Of a DNA stretch of 61,197 bases, positions 25,712 to 33,009 are shown piece after piece. Where the stretch lies: contig JARLGT010000111.1 of the NCBI GenBank assembly GCA_031292615.1, forward strand, positions 1-61,197, written 5' to 3'. The DNA is from Coriobacteriia bacterium (GTDB lineage Bacteria; Actinomycetota; Coriobacteriia; Anaerosomatales; JAAXUF01). Below the pieces are notes generated by a model. That model searched no databases, had not been told where the DNA came from, and was given only the letters and a program-made list of their open reading frames with translations. A program made the position numbers and the translations under genes. Each line of letters starts with the position of its first letter. The stretch's first letter is position 1.

Positions 25712-26305
25712 ATGCTGCGACGCTTCATCGTGGTTGTGGTGCTGATCTGCTGCCTGGCTCTTGCGGCCGGATGCGTCGTCGTGCAGCCGAAGCCCGATGG
25801 CACCTGGGGGGTCTCGCTCTTTCCGCCCAGCTCGCAAACGACCGTCACGGGCGGTTCGAGCGTCGGCGCCGGTGGTGGCCCAACGGCCAGCCAGGCCAAG
25901 GCAGCGACGGGTCACCCTGCCTATCCCGGAACGGCGCAGAAGTCCGGACCGTGGACTGTGATGGTCGAGGACGCCAACTCCCCCAAGGAGCTTCAAGACG
26001 GCTCGAAGCCAGCGTCGGGTAAGCGGTTCATGGTGCTCGACGTCGCGGTTCGCAACTCGGGTACTGGCGCGGCACTCAACGTGCTGCCCAACCAGTTCGC
26101 GCTGTGGGACTCGAGGAACAAGGTTGTCGATCCGTACCCGGCGAAGCTGGACATGTACAACGCGTTGTCGGTCAAACCGATCGACGTGGGCATGGGCGGT
26201 TTCACCTCGTTCGTTTACGAGATCCCGACGAGCCCTGCGGTCTACACGTTCACGATCACTCCAAAGCAGGGTGCCACAAGCCCGATGAGCTGGTACGTAC
26301 CGTAG
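25712..26305 (+). CDS. DUF4352-type lipoprotein
   Basis: The signal peptide ends in a lipobox, LALAAGC (Cys21), so the mature protein is tethered to the membrane. A Ser/Gly/Thr-rich linker (about residues 40-80) leads to an Ig-like DUF4352 domain: GPWTVMVEDANSP, GKRFMVLDVAVRNSGTGAALNV, FTSFVYEIPTS. DUF4352 lipoproteins are extracellular and mostly of unknown role. It is monocistronic; a TACAAT hexamer about 60 bases upstream may be the -10. Confidence 0.82.
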   Translation: MLRRFIVVVVLICCLALAAGCVVVQPKPDGTWGVSLFPPSSQTTVTGGSSVGAGGGPTASQAKAATGHPAYPGTAQKSGPWTVMVEDANSPKELQDGSKPASGKRFMVLDVAVRNSGTGAALNVLPNQFALWDSRNKVVDPYPAKLDMYNALSVKPIDVGMGGFTSFVYEIPTSPAVYTFTITPKQGATSPMSWYVP

Positions 26306-26352
26306 ACACGCGCTAGTCTTTGCAGACCAAGCACGTCTCAGGGGGGATCGCG

Positions 26353-26844
26353 ATGACACGCGACGAGGTGCTCGAGCGACTCAAGGCGCAACGCGCCGAG
26401 TTCGACGCGCGCGTTCACGCGATTCCTGGGGACTCGCTCGACGAGCCGGTCCCGGGAAGCCTGCACTCTCCCAAGCAGATTGTCGCGCACGTGAACGCCT
26501 ACGAGCGGCTGATTGTCGATCGGCTCCGCGCGGCCCGGCTGGGCGAGAAGACGGCGTTCGACCGCGACCGCGTTGGCTGGGAGGCGTTCAACGACCGCAT
26601 CTGGGCCGAGTCCGCCGAGCAGCCCGCCGAGGTTGTCCTGTCCCGCTCGGCCCGCGACTTCCTGGAGCTACTCGAAGAGGTGGCGATTCTCGGCAACGCC
26701 GAGCTTTCCGAGACGCGCGGGGTTACCGCCGCGATCGATCCGGCGTGGCTTCAGGGGCGCAGTCTGTCCGAGGTCATCGGCGTCGACGGTTTCGAGCACT
26801 ACTCGGCGCATTTCGCTCAGCTTGAGGCAGCCGCGCGCGCCTGA
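26353..26844 (+). CDS. DinB-superfamily (ClbS/DfsB-like) protein
   Basis: A 163-residue four-helix-bundle protein: MTRDEVLERLKAQRAEFDARV, HSPKQIVAHVNAYERLIVDRL, RVGWEAFNDRIWAE, RSARDFLELLEEV, and VDGFEHYSAHFAQLE. The pattern matches the DinB/DUF1706 (ClbS/DfsB) group; one metal-ligand histidine of DinB proteins fits IVAHV and another fits EHYSAH. ClbS-like members detoxify reactive metabolites, others are thiol transferases; the role here is open. Confidence 0.72.
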   Translation: MTRDEVLERLKAQRAEFDARVHAIPGDSLDEPVPGSLHSPKQIVAHVNAYERLIVDRLRAARLGEKTAFDRDRVGWEAFNDRIWAESAEQPAEVVLSRSARDFLELLEEVAILGNAELSETRGVTAAIDPAWLQGRSLSEVIGVDGFEHYSAHFAQLEAAARA

Positions 26845-26937
26845 GCTGCGGATTCTCGGCGTCGTCTGGGTCGGGGCCACCCTGTGACGGGTTACGCCCT
26901 GCGCCCCGCGGGTACTTATGCCCGAGGGGGCGCAGTA

Positions 26938-27489
26938 ATGAATCGCAAGGTTTTGGTAGCGTACGCGAGCCTGTGCGGCTCGACCGCCGAGATAGCCGAG
27001 GCGGCCGGGCAAGTCCTGGCGGCCCAAGGTGCTGATGTTCGCGTCTGCGACGTCGCCGATATCACGACCCTCGACGAGTACGATGCGATTCTTTTGGGCA
27101 CGGCGATTCGCATGGGGCGTCCGGTCAAGCCGATGCGCGACTTCATCCGCAACCACGCCCATGAGGTCGCTTCTCGGCCCAACGCAGTCTTCAGCGTGGG
27201 GGCAACCCCTAGGGACCGCACTCCACGCGCGATCTCGGAGGCATCGCACTTCGTCTCGCCGGTCGTCTCGGCGGTCGCTCCTCTGTCGGTGGCGCTGTTC
27301 GCCGGCAAGATCGATCCGACGCGGCTCGCGCTGCCGTGGAGGGCGCTCATCGAGCACGCCGAGCCAGGATCGAGGCTATCGGCGGGCGACTGGCGCGACT
27401 GGGACGCGATTGACGCGTGGGTCGAGGAGATCGCCCCGCAGTTGCTCGCAGGCGGATGGGGCGCTCGCGGCACGTCGATGCCGAGCTAG
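26938..27489 (+). CDS. Flavodoxin-domain protein (HemG-like)
   Basis: A 183-residue flavodoxin: FMN phosphate loop YASLCGSTAEIAEA at the N-terminus, then DEYDAILLGTAIRMGRPVKP and a C-terminal half with FAGKIDPTRLALPWRA, typical of the Flavodoxin_5/HemG group that includes protoporphyrinogen oxidase and related menaquinone-linked enzymes. A GAGGGGG ribosome site precedes the ATG. No haem gene lies nearby, so a general electron carrier role is equally possible. Confidence 0.82.
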   Translation: MNRKVLVAYASLCGSTAEIAEAAGQVLAAQGADVRVCDVADITTLDEYDAILLGTAIRMGRPVKPMRDFIRNHAHEVASRPNAVFSVGATPRDRTPRAISEASHFVSPVVSAVAPLSVALFAGKIDPTRLALPWRALIEHAEPGSRLSAGDWRDWDAIDAWVEEIAPQLLAGGWGARGTSMPS

Positions 27490-27562
27490 CGCGCCGGTCG
27501 CGAGGGACTACTGCGAGGCTGTCGTATCCTCAGCGCAGGACAGCGAACCCAAGGAGCCAGCC

Positions 27563-28057
27563 GTGACCAAGCGCAGCCGTCGAGTCGTCGTTCTCGCCCA
27601 CTGCATCCTGAACGGCAACGCCAAGTACGGCGGGGGAGCGACATACGCAGGCGCCAACGTCGAAGTGCTCGAGCCGTACCTGCGAGACGGCGTGGGAATC
27701 GTGCAGCTGCCGTGTCCGGAGTCGAGCTTTCTCGGCATGAGTCGCTGGGGCATGACGCGCAACCAGTACGACAACGTCGCCTACCGTCGCCACTGCGCTG
27801 CGATTCTGCGGCCGACAATCGACACGCTCGAAGAGTTCGCTGCGGCCGGCTATGCCATTGAGGGCGTCGTCGGCATCAAGGGCAGCCCGAGCTGTGGCGT
27901 CACCGAGACGCACGAGGGCTACGAAGGCGGCGGGATTGAGGGCACTCCGACGTGCGAGCGGGTCGCGGATCGGGGAGTGATGATGGCCGTGCTCGGCGAA
28001 CTGCTGGCAGTCCGCGGGATGAAGCTGACCTTCACCGACGTGCGCGATCCCGACTAG
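27563..28057 (+). CDS. TudS-related putative desulfidase (DUF523-like, CD3072 type)
   Basis: The GTG at 27563 follows AAGGAG. The 164-residue protein shows the DUF523/TudS pattern: HCILNGNAKYGG, LPCPESSFLGMSRWGMTRNQYDN, and GIKGSPSCGVTETHEG. TudS is a [4Fe-4S]-dependent 2-thiouracil desulfidase; the cysteines in HC, PCPE and SPSCG correspond to its cluster ligands. This shorter CD3072-type subgroup has no proven substrate. It could recycle thiolated metabolites in an anaerobic cell. Confidence 0.8.
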   Translation: MTKRSRRVVVLAHCILNGNAKYGGGATYAGANVEVLEPYLRDGVGIVQLPCPESSFLGMSRWGMTRNQYDNVAYRRHCAAILRPTIDTLEEFAAAGYAIEGVVGIKGSPSCGVTETHEGYEGGGIEGTPTCERVADRGVMMAVLGELLAVRGMKLTFTDVRDPD

Positions 28058-28121
28058 GCACGACGGTCGCTGGGCACAATCCAGTGAAGATCGACGCCCA
28101 AGCTCGCAAAGGAGCACGTTC

Positions 28122-28214
28122 ATGCACGTCTTCCTCGCCACCGGCAGGGCGAGCAGCGCCTGCCGCGTCCTGATCGCTCGTGACGCCTGTCAGCTTTCCC
28201 GGGTGTTGTCGTAG
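28122..28214 (+). CDS. Possible small leader ORF coupled to rpiA
   Basis: A 30-codon frame starts at ATG 28122 behind a good AAAGGAG site and ends in TAG whose last base is the first base of the rpiA GTG start (TAGTG). rpiA itself has no clear ribosome site, so its translation could depend on this short frame. The peptide is not recognised. A true start of rpiA further downstream is an alternative explanation. Confidence 0.35.
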   Translation: MHVFLATGRASSACRVLIARDACQLSRVLS

Positions 28215-28921
28215 TGACCCCCACGAATCACGACGGACCCCTCGGCCTGCGCGAAATGAAGCGCAACGCCGCCCGAGCTGCCCTTGACTTCGTCGAGCCG
28301 GGCACCGTGATCGGAGTCGGATCCGGCACCACCGTCTGGTGCTTCATCGACGTTCTCCGCGAATCAGGCCTGCATATCGGCGGTGCCGTCGTCGCATCCA
28401 GCGAGACCGCGCGGCGGCTCGCCGAGATCGGCGTGACAATCCTTGAGCTCGACGACGGTCATCCCACGCTCTATATCGATGGTGCCGACGTGGTCGACAT
28501 GTCCGGGCGGGCGGTCAAGGGTGGCGGCGCCGCGCACACCCGGGAGAAAGCCGTCGCAACCGCCTCCGAATACTGGGCGTGCATCGTCGATGCGACCAAG
28601 GTCGTGAGGGCGCTGAGCGACGAGACGATTCCGCTTGAGGTGCAAGCCGCCATGGCCGATTCGGTCGCCGAGGCGATCTGTGCGATGGGTGGGTCGGCTC
28701 GCGCGAGACCCGACGTGGTCACAGACGCCGGAAACCCGGTGCTCGACGCAAGCGGCATCTCGCTGGTCGATCCGCTCGCCACGGAGACCGCGCTCGACGC
28801 GATTCCCGGCGTCATCGAATGCGGAGTGTTTGCTCGGCGAACCGCGGACGTAATCTTGGTGGGCCGTGCAGGCGGCGGTGTGGGCCGCATCATCCCGCAC
28901 CACGAGGACGCCGAGTCATAG
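28214..28921 (+). CDS. rpiA: Ribose-5-phosphate isomerase A
   Basis: RpiA interconverts ribose 5-phosphate and ribulose 5-phosphate in the pentose phosphate pathway. The 235-residue protein has the phosphate loop GVGSGTT (34-40), DGADVVD near residue 88 with the catalytic aspartate, and KGGGAAHTREK near residue 100 with the catalytic Glu/Lys pair. The C-terminal part LDAIPGVIECGVFARR is also typical. The start codon is GTG, overlapping a short upstream frame; the first 11 residues are poorly conserved, so an internal start is possible. Confidence 0.92.
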   Translation: MTPTNHDGPLGLREMKRNAARAALDFVEPGTVIGVGSGTTVWCFIDVLRESGLHIGGAVVASSETARRLAEIGVTILELDDGHPTLYIDGADVVDMSGRAVKGGGAAHTREKAVATASEYWACIVDATKVVRALSDETIPLEVQAAMADSVAEAICAMGGSARARPDVVTDAGNPVLDASGISLVDPLATETALDAIPGVIECGVFARRTADVILVGRAGGGVGRIIPHHEDAES

Positions 28922-28971
28922 CTCGCCGCGTCGAGGGAGCCGCCGCACGAAAGCGCTCACAGGTCGCGGGC

Positions 28972-29538
28972 TTACGCGCTGCGCTCTAGCCGCAGGCCCA
29001 GGTACTCCGTGAGGAACGTCGCGATCAAGACGCCGATCAACGCCGCGCCCCAAGCAAGGGCCGTGATTCTGCCCAGGTCGTCGATGCGCGCTTCAACAGC
29101 GCGCATGTTGCGCCCGGCGATCACGACGCGCCCATCCTTTGCGGCAGCGCTCACGGAAGCGATGCGTACGCCGGTCTGAGGCTGCCACGTCACGCGATCG
29201 GTTCCCTGCGCGCGTGCGGCGGCCAGCACCCCTGCGGGCGGCTCGGCCACCGAACTCCCGATCGTCGCGCCCGAGGCCAGCACGTTGTCTTGCGGACCGA
29301 CCACCACCACGAATGGCGCGAGGCTCATCGCGGCGTCGATGGTGGGGGACGTTGCTACGCTCTCGGGTGTGGCTCCGGCATCGAGGAGAGCGGCGCCGTC
29401 GGTGGCGAGTTGCTGCTGCGGGTCGTCGAGGCCGTTGCGGTAGCTCTGCTGCACGGCGAGGTAGGTCAGACCCGACACGGCGGTCACCGCGACCGCGATC
29501 GGCAGCCAGATGCGGATGATTCGAAACCAGAGCGGCAT
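28972..29538 (-). CDS. Two-helix membrane protein with extracytoplasmic sensor-like domain
   Basis: A 188-residue protein with a GGGAGGAG ribosome site. Membrane helices at about residues 9-30 (IWLPIAVAVTAVSGLTYLAV) and about 158-178 (ITALAWGAALIGVLIATFL) flank an extracytoplasmic domain of about 125 residues, in the manner of CHASE/dCache-type sensor modules. No signalling output domain follows; the cytoplasmic tail is about ten residues. It may be an orphan sensor half or a stress-linked membrane protein. Confidence 0.6.
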   Translation of the reverse strand: MPLWFRIIRIWLPIAVAVTAVSGLTYLAVQQSYRNGLDDPQQQLATDGAALLDAGATPESVATSPTIDAAMSLAPFVVVVGPQDNVLASGATIGSSVAEPPAGVLAAARAQGTDRVTWQPQTGVRIASVSAAAKDGRVVIAGRNMRAVEARIDDLGRITALAWGAALIGVLIATFLTEYLGLRLERSA

Positions 29539-29665
29539 GGCGGGTGCTCCTCCCGGAGGCGAGTTGCCGAACGCCGGCCCGTCAATCGTACGCCCGGGTG
29601 CGCTAGGCTAGTCGCCGAGTCATCACACTGTTGCCCCGTCGTCTACAAGTCAGGAGTTCGCGCCG

Positions 29666-30124
29666 ATGCCCGAATGCTCGTTTCACCCCGGCGTCGAGAC
29701 CGGCGTTCGCTGCACCGAGTGTGGCCGCTACATCTGCCCCAAGGACATGGTGCCCACCCCCGTCGGGTACAAGTGCCCGGTGTGCGCCAAGCCCGCTCGC
29801 AGCCAGTACCAGGTCGTCAAGCCGGCGCAACTGCTGCGAGCCACGATCGTGGGCGGGCTCGTGGGCATCTTCGGCGGCGTCGTGCTGGCGTTCGTGCCGA
29901 TTCTCGGCATCTTCTCGGGATTCATCTGGGGCATCGCCACTGCCGAGGCAACTCGCCGAGCGAGCGGCGGTCACCGGGAGTGGGCCGTGGGCATCGTCGC
30001 CATCGCGGCAATCGTGCTGGGCGGTCTTGCCGGCATGGTGCTGACCGGCCGCCTCAACCCGCTCGCCATTATCATCGCGATCGTCGTGGCGTTGGTGGAC
30101 CTGGCGCTGCTCGAGTTCCGCTAG
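29666..30124 (+). CDS. B-box zinc-finger membrane protein
   Basis: A 152-residue protein. The N-terminus carries a B-box-like zinc finger: CSFHPGVETGVRCTECGRYIC, then VGYKCPVC, giving paired Cys/His ligands. It is followed by a membrane region of about three to four helices (ATIVGGLVGIFGGVVLAF, WAVGIVAIAAIVLGG, LAIIIAIVVALVDLALL). The role is unknown; such zinc-finger membrane proteins are common in actinobacteria. Its stop overlaps that of hgcB on the other strand. Confidence 0.78.
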   Translation: MPECSFHPGVETGVRCTECGRYICPKDMVPTPVGYKCPVCAKPARSQYQVVKPAQLLRATIVGGLVGIFGGVVLAFVPILGIFSGFIWGIATAEATRRASGGHREWAVGIVAIAAIVLGGLAGMVLTGRLNPLAIIIAIVVALVDLALLEFR

Positions 30125-30525
30125 CAGCAGCTGCTGCCTCGCGCCGAGTTCTCGGCCCCGCCGCCGCAGCATCCGCTGGTGGGCGTCGCTTCGTCTCCAC
30201 CGCAACAGCTCGCTGCGCCGGCCCCTGCAGCGTCGCCCGCGGGCGCGCCCGAGCAGCCGCACGTCGGCTCCGTGCCGGTCAGCCAGCCGTGGATGATCGC
30301 CGAGGCGCACCCGACTCCCGGCTTGAGCGTGATAGCGCCCGAGGCGCAGTTAAGCGCACACGCGCCGCATTCCATACAAGCGCCCAGGTCGACGATCGCG
30401 GCGCGCTTGTCGGCCATCGCGAAGACGCCGTGTGGACAGACGATAGTGCAGGCCTGACAGCCGGTGCACTTCTCGGCATCGAGCTTGAGGGTGACGACGT
30501 CTTCGATGTAGCGAATGCCCTGCAT
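30121..30525 (-). CDS. hgcB: Mercury methylation ferredoxin HgcB
   Basis: HgcB is the 2x[4Fe-4S] ferredoxin that reduces the corrinoid of HgcA during methylmercury synthesis. The 134-residue protein has clusters at Cys20/23/26/30 (CTGCQACTIVCP) and Cys50/53/56/60 with the HgcB-diagnostic CMECGAC, the additional conserved Cys73, and a C-terminal vicinal Cys pair (Cys133-Cys134). Two further vicinal pairs (107-108, 119-120) and Cys89/Cys91 sit in a Gly/Ala-rich tail, so the tail is longer and richer in cysteine than is usual in HgcB. It lies nine bases downstream of hgcA in the same transcript. Confidence 0.93.
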   Translation of the reverse strand: MQGIRYIEDVVTLKLDAEKCTGCQACTIVCPHGVFAMADKRAAIVDLGACMECGACALNCASGAITLKPGVGCASAIIHGWLTGTEPTCGCSGAPAGDAAGAGAASCCGGDEATPTSGCCGGGAENSARGSSCC

Positions 30526-30534
30526 GACCGGCTC

Positions 30535-31566
30535 CTATCGGATTCGTGCGATCATTGTTGTCCAAGCGGCAGTCCAGCAAACCAACGCGACGACGATGCC
30601 CGCCACCTCCAAGGGTATCGCGCGGCGCAACTCGGCCTCCACTCCGCTGGGCGAAGTGTAGGGAGTCGAGCCGGTGAAGTTCACGCCCAGGTAGCTCGCC
30701 GCCGAGGAGACCGCGAGGAGAACGGCGGCCCATCCCAGCACGTTCTGTCCGCCGAGCATGCCGGGCAGTGTCACTAACGCGAGCAGTGCCAGAACCGCGC
30801 CGGCGACGGCGCCTTTCACCGTGAACGCGCGACCCGGCAGCCACGGGAGCAACGCCGGGACCATCACCGCGCCAGCGAACACCGCGAGCACGAATACCAT
30901 CAGCGACGGGAACAGCCCCATGAGCGCTGCGAGCGGGGCGAACGCGCGCATCGCGATCGACGCTCCCAGCACCGCGAGCACCAGCAGAGCTGGAATTGCG
31001 TACAGCGCATAGTGCAGCGACGGCATGATCTCCATCGGCGCAAGCGCCATGCGCTCGCGCAACGTGAACGTCACTGCGCGCATGTCAGGTGTGGTCTTGT
31101 TCCCAGCATCAAGAAACGCCTTTAGATCCGCCGAGCGAACCGGTCCCCAGACGACGCGGTAGCCCGTGAGCTGTCGCACCTTGTGCGCAGCCACGCCCAC
31201 GGCGCCGAGTTGCGGCAGGATGAGCGTCTCGTGGTCGACGTAGTCCGCCAGATGCGTGGCGAAGATGCGTCGCACCAGCTCGTCGGTGCCGAACGTCTTC
31301 TTGCCTGCCGCGCACCACACGTTGATGCCGTACGTCTCGAGCACGAGCAGCCAGGCGTCGACGCCATCGAGGTCGCGTCGCACGAGATCGACCGTCATCC
31401 GGTAGTTGCAGGTCACGATCACCGACGACGACGATGTGGGTATTCCGACGCGGTACAGCCCCGGGGCGACGGCCGAGTTCTCGCGACCCACACCCCAGCG
31501 AAGCGACCAACGCTTGAGCGTGTCGCGCCAGGTGAGCTGCGATGAGAGTTGAGGTACTTCTTCCAT
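30535..31566 (-). CDS. hgcA: Mercury methylation corrinoid protein HgcA
   Basis: HgcA transfers a methyl group from its corrinoid to Hg(II), giving methylmercury. The 343-residue protein has the cytoplasmic corrinoid-binding domain (about residues 35-165) with the diagnostic cap-helix motif N82-V-W-C-A-A-G-K89, Cys85 being the lower axial cobalt ligand, and a C-terminal membrane domain of about five helices (from about residue 185 to the end). Length and order match characterised HgcA proteins. GGAGGG precedes the ATG. The hgcB gene follows directly. The corrinoid Fe-S protein of the Wood-Ljungdahl pathway shares the fold but lacks this motif and the membrane domain. Confidence 0.95.
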   Translation of the reverse strand: MEEVPQLSSQLTWRDTLKRWSLRWGVGRENSAVAPGLYRVGIPTSSSSVIVTCNYRMTVDLVRRDLDGVDAWLLVLETYGINVWCAAGKKTFGTDELVRRIFATHLADYVDHETLILPQLGAVGVAAHKVRQLTGYRVVWGPVRSADLKAFLDAGNKTTPDMRAVTFTLRERMALAPMEIMPSLHYALYAIPALLVLAVLGASIAMRAFAPLAALMGLFPSLMVFVLAVFAGAVMVPALLPWLPGRAFTVKGAVAGAVLALLALVTLPGMLGGQNVLGWAAVLLAVSSAASYLGVNFTGSTPYTSPSGVEAELRRAIPLEVAGIVVALVCWTAAWTTMIARIR

Positions 31567-31600
31567 GGGGTCCCTCCGGGCGCCGGCGGCGAGCGGATAC

Positions 31601-31659
31601 TTCGATATTCATCGAACTACGCACGCTCACAGTATTTCGATAGTCATCGAACCTGTCAA
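31601..31659 (-). promoter_or_regulatory. hgcAB promoter with two ArsR-type operators
   Basis: On the minus strand TTGACA (31659-31654), a 17-base spacer and AATACT (31636-31631) form a good sigma-70-type promoter. Two perfect palindromes TTCGAT-N4-ATCGAA lie at 31636-31651, filling the spacer, and at 31601-31616, just after the expected transcription start; centres are 35 bp apart. This sequence type is typical of ArsR/SmtB metalloregulator operators. hgcA starts about 35 bases further on. No arsR gene adjoins; the ArsR protein at 3742-4080 has a different operator. Confidence 0.8.
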
Positions 31660-31783
31660 TCCCTGCGTACGGCGCGGCCAATCGCTGTTCTGCCCGTCTG
31701 GGCGTTCATGGTCAAATGCCTGCCAGTGGGTGACAATTACCTACGCGCAGGGGCTGTGCGTCAAGACCACAAGGAGGGGCCAC

Positions 31784-32176
31784 ATGCTCAAGGAGTTCAA
31801 GGAGTTTGCGTTCAAGGGCGACGTTGTCGACTTGGCCATCGGCATCGTGATCGGCGCCGCGTTTACGGCCATCATCAAGTCGTTTGTCGACAACCTGATC
31901 AACCCGATTGTCGGCGCGCTCATGGGTGGCAAGAACGCCCTCGATGGCCTTGCGCTGTCGATGGGGCCGATCAAGCTGACCTATGGGGCGTTTCTGAGCG
32001 CCGTGCTCAACTTCCTGATCGTCGCGTTCGTGCTGTTCCTGGTGGTTAAGGCGGTCAACCGCTTTCGCAAGGCCGAGGAGGCCACCGACCGTGACTGCCC
32101 GTACTGCTTGACCTCGATACCGAAGGCCGCCACCCGCTGTCCGAGCTGCACCTCCGAGGTGGCCGCCGAGAAGTAA
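31784..32176 (+). CDS. mscL: Large-conductance mechanosensitive channel with zinc-ribbon tail
   Basis: MscL opens under membrane tension on hypo-osmotic shock. The 130-residue product begins with FKEFAFKGDVVDLAIGIVIGAAF (the N-terminal and first helix with the gate), a loop with GGKNALDG, and the second helix FLIVAFVLFLVVKAVNRFRK. The tail carries Cys105/Cys108 and Cys119/Cys122 (CPYC, CPSC), a zinc ribbon seen in many actinobacterial MscL proteins. AAGGAGGGG precedes the ATG. It fits functionally with the K+ transport genes downstream in the window. Confidence 0.95.
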   Translation: MLKEFKEFAFKGDVVDLAIGIVIGAAFTAIIKSFVDNLINPIVGALMGGKNALDGLALSMGPIKLTYGAFLSAVLNFLIVAFVLFLVVKAVNRFRKAEEATDRDCPYCLTSIPKAATRCPSCTSEVAAEK

Positions 32177-32223
32177 TCGACCACTTGCGGCCGTGCTCAG
32201 ACAAACGTAGATTCGGTGAAGAT

Positions 32224-32246
32224 GCCGCCCTCCTCCGGGGGGCGGC
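32224..32246 (+). terminator. Probable terminator hairpin after mscL
   Basis: GCCGCC and GGCGGC form a GC stem extended by further pairs around a small loop, 48 bases after the mscL stop. A poly-T run is lacking, so termination is inferred from position and stem strength. Confidence 0.5.
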
Positions 32247-32295
32247 GTAGTGTTCGCTCTGGGGAGATGCGTACAACGAGCTGAGGAGTCACGTC

Positions 32296-33009
32296 ATGGT
32301 GGTCGAAACCCGCCGGATTCTGCTGGTCGAGGACGAGAAGTCGATTAGAAGCGCCGTCGCTGCGTACCTCGAGCGCGAGGGTTACTGGGTCACGCCCGCC
32401 GAGGACGGCCAGATCGCCCTCGACGAGTTCACGAAGCACAAGTTCGACGTCGTCGTGCTCGACCTTATGCTCCCGAAGGTCTCCGGCGAGCAGGTCTGCC
32501 GAGAGATCCGCAACGTCTCCGACGTCCCGATCATCATGCTCACCGCCAAGGGTGAGGAAGAGGACCGCATTGCCGGCCTGGAGCTGGGCGCCGACGACTA
32601 CCTCGTCAAGCCGTTCTCGCCGCGCGAACTCGTCGCGCGCGTCCGGGCGCTGTTGCGCCGGGCGCACGTGGACTCCGAGCCGCAGCGCGACCGCCTCGTG
32701 TTCGGCGACCTGGAGATCGACGTGACGGGGCACAAGGCGTTCCTTCACGGCAGCGAACTCGAGCTGACTGCGAGCGAGTTCAAGCTGCTCACCACGCTCG
32801 CTCGCTATCCCGGCCGCGTGTACTCGCGCATGGAGCTGGTCGAGAAGGTTCTCGGCTACGACTTCGAGGGCTACGAGCGCACGATCGACTCTCACGTCAA
32901 GAACCTGCGCGCGAAGCTCGAGGACGATCCGCGCGAGCCTACCTTCATCTACACGGTGCACGGAGTGGGCTACCGCTTCGAGGCCCCCAAGACGGACGCG
33001 GATGCCTAA
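32296..33009 (+). CDS. OmpR-family response regulator
   Basis: A 237-residue two-domain regulator: receiver with acidic pocket EDE (12-14), phospho-acceptor Asp56 (VVVLDLMLP), and Lys in LVKPFSPRELVARV; then an OmpR/PhoB winged helix from about residue 135 (LELTASEFKLLTTLARYPGRV, ERTIDSHVKNLRAKLEDD, FIYTVHGVGYRFE). Its end overlaps the following kinase gene by eight bases. The regulon is not evident; binding sites cannot be assigned. Confidence 0.93.
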   Translation: MVVETRRILLVEDEKSIRSAVAAYLEREGYWVTPAEDGQIALDEFTKHKFDVVVLDLMLPKVSGEQVCREIRNVSDVPIIMLTAKGEEEDRIAGLELGADDYLVKPFSPRELVARVRALLRRAHVDSEPQRDRLVFGDLEIDVTGHKAFLHGSELELTASEFKLLTTLARYPGRVYSRMELVEKVLGYDFEGYERTIDSHVKNLRAKLEDDPREPTFIYTVHGVGYRFEAPKTDADA

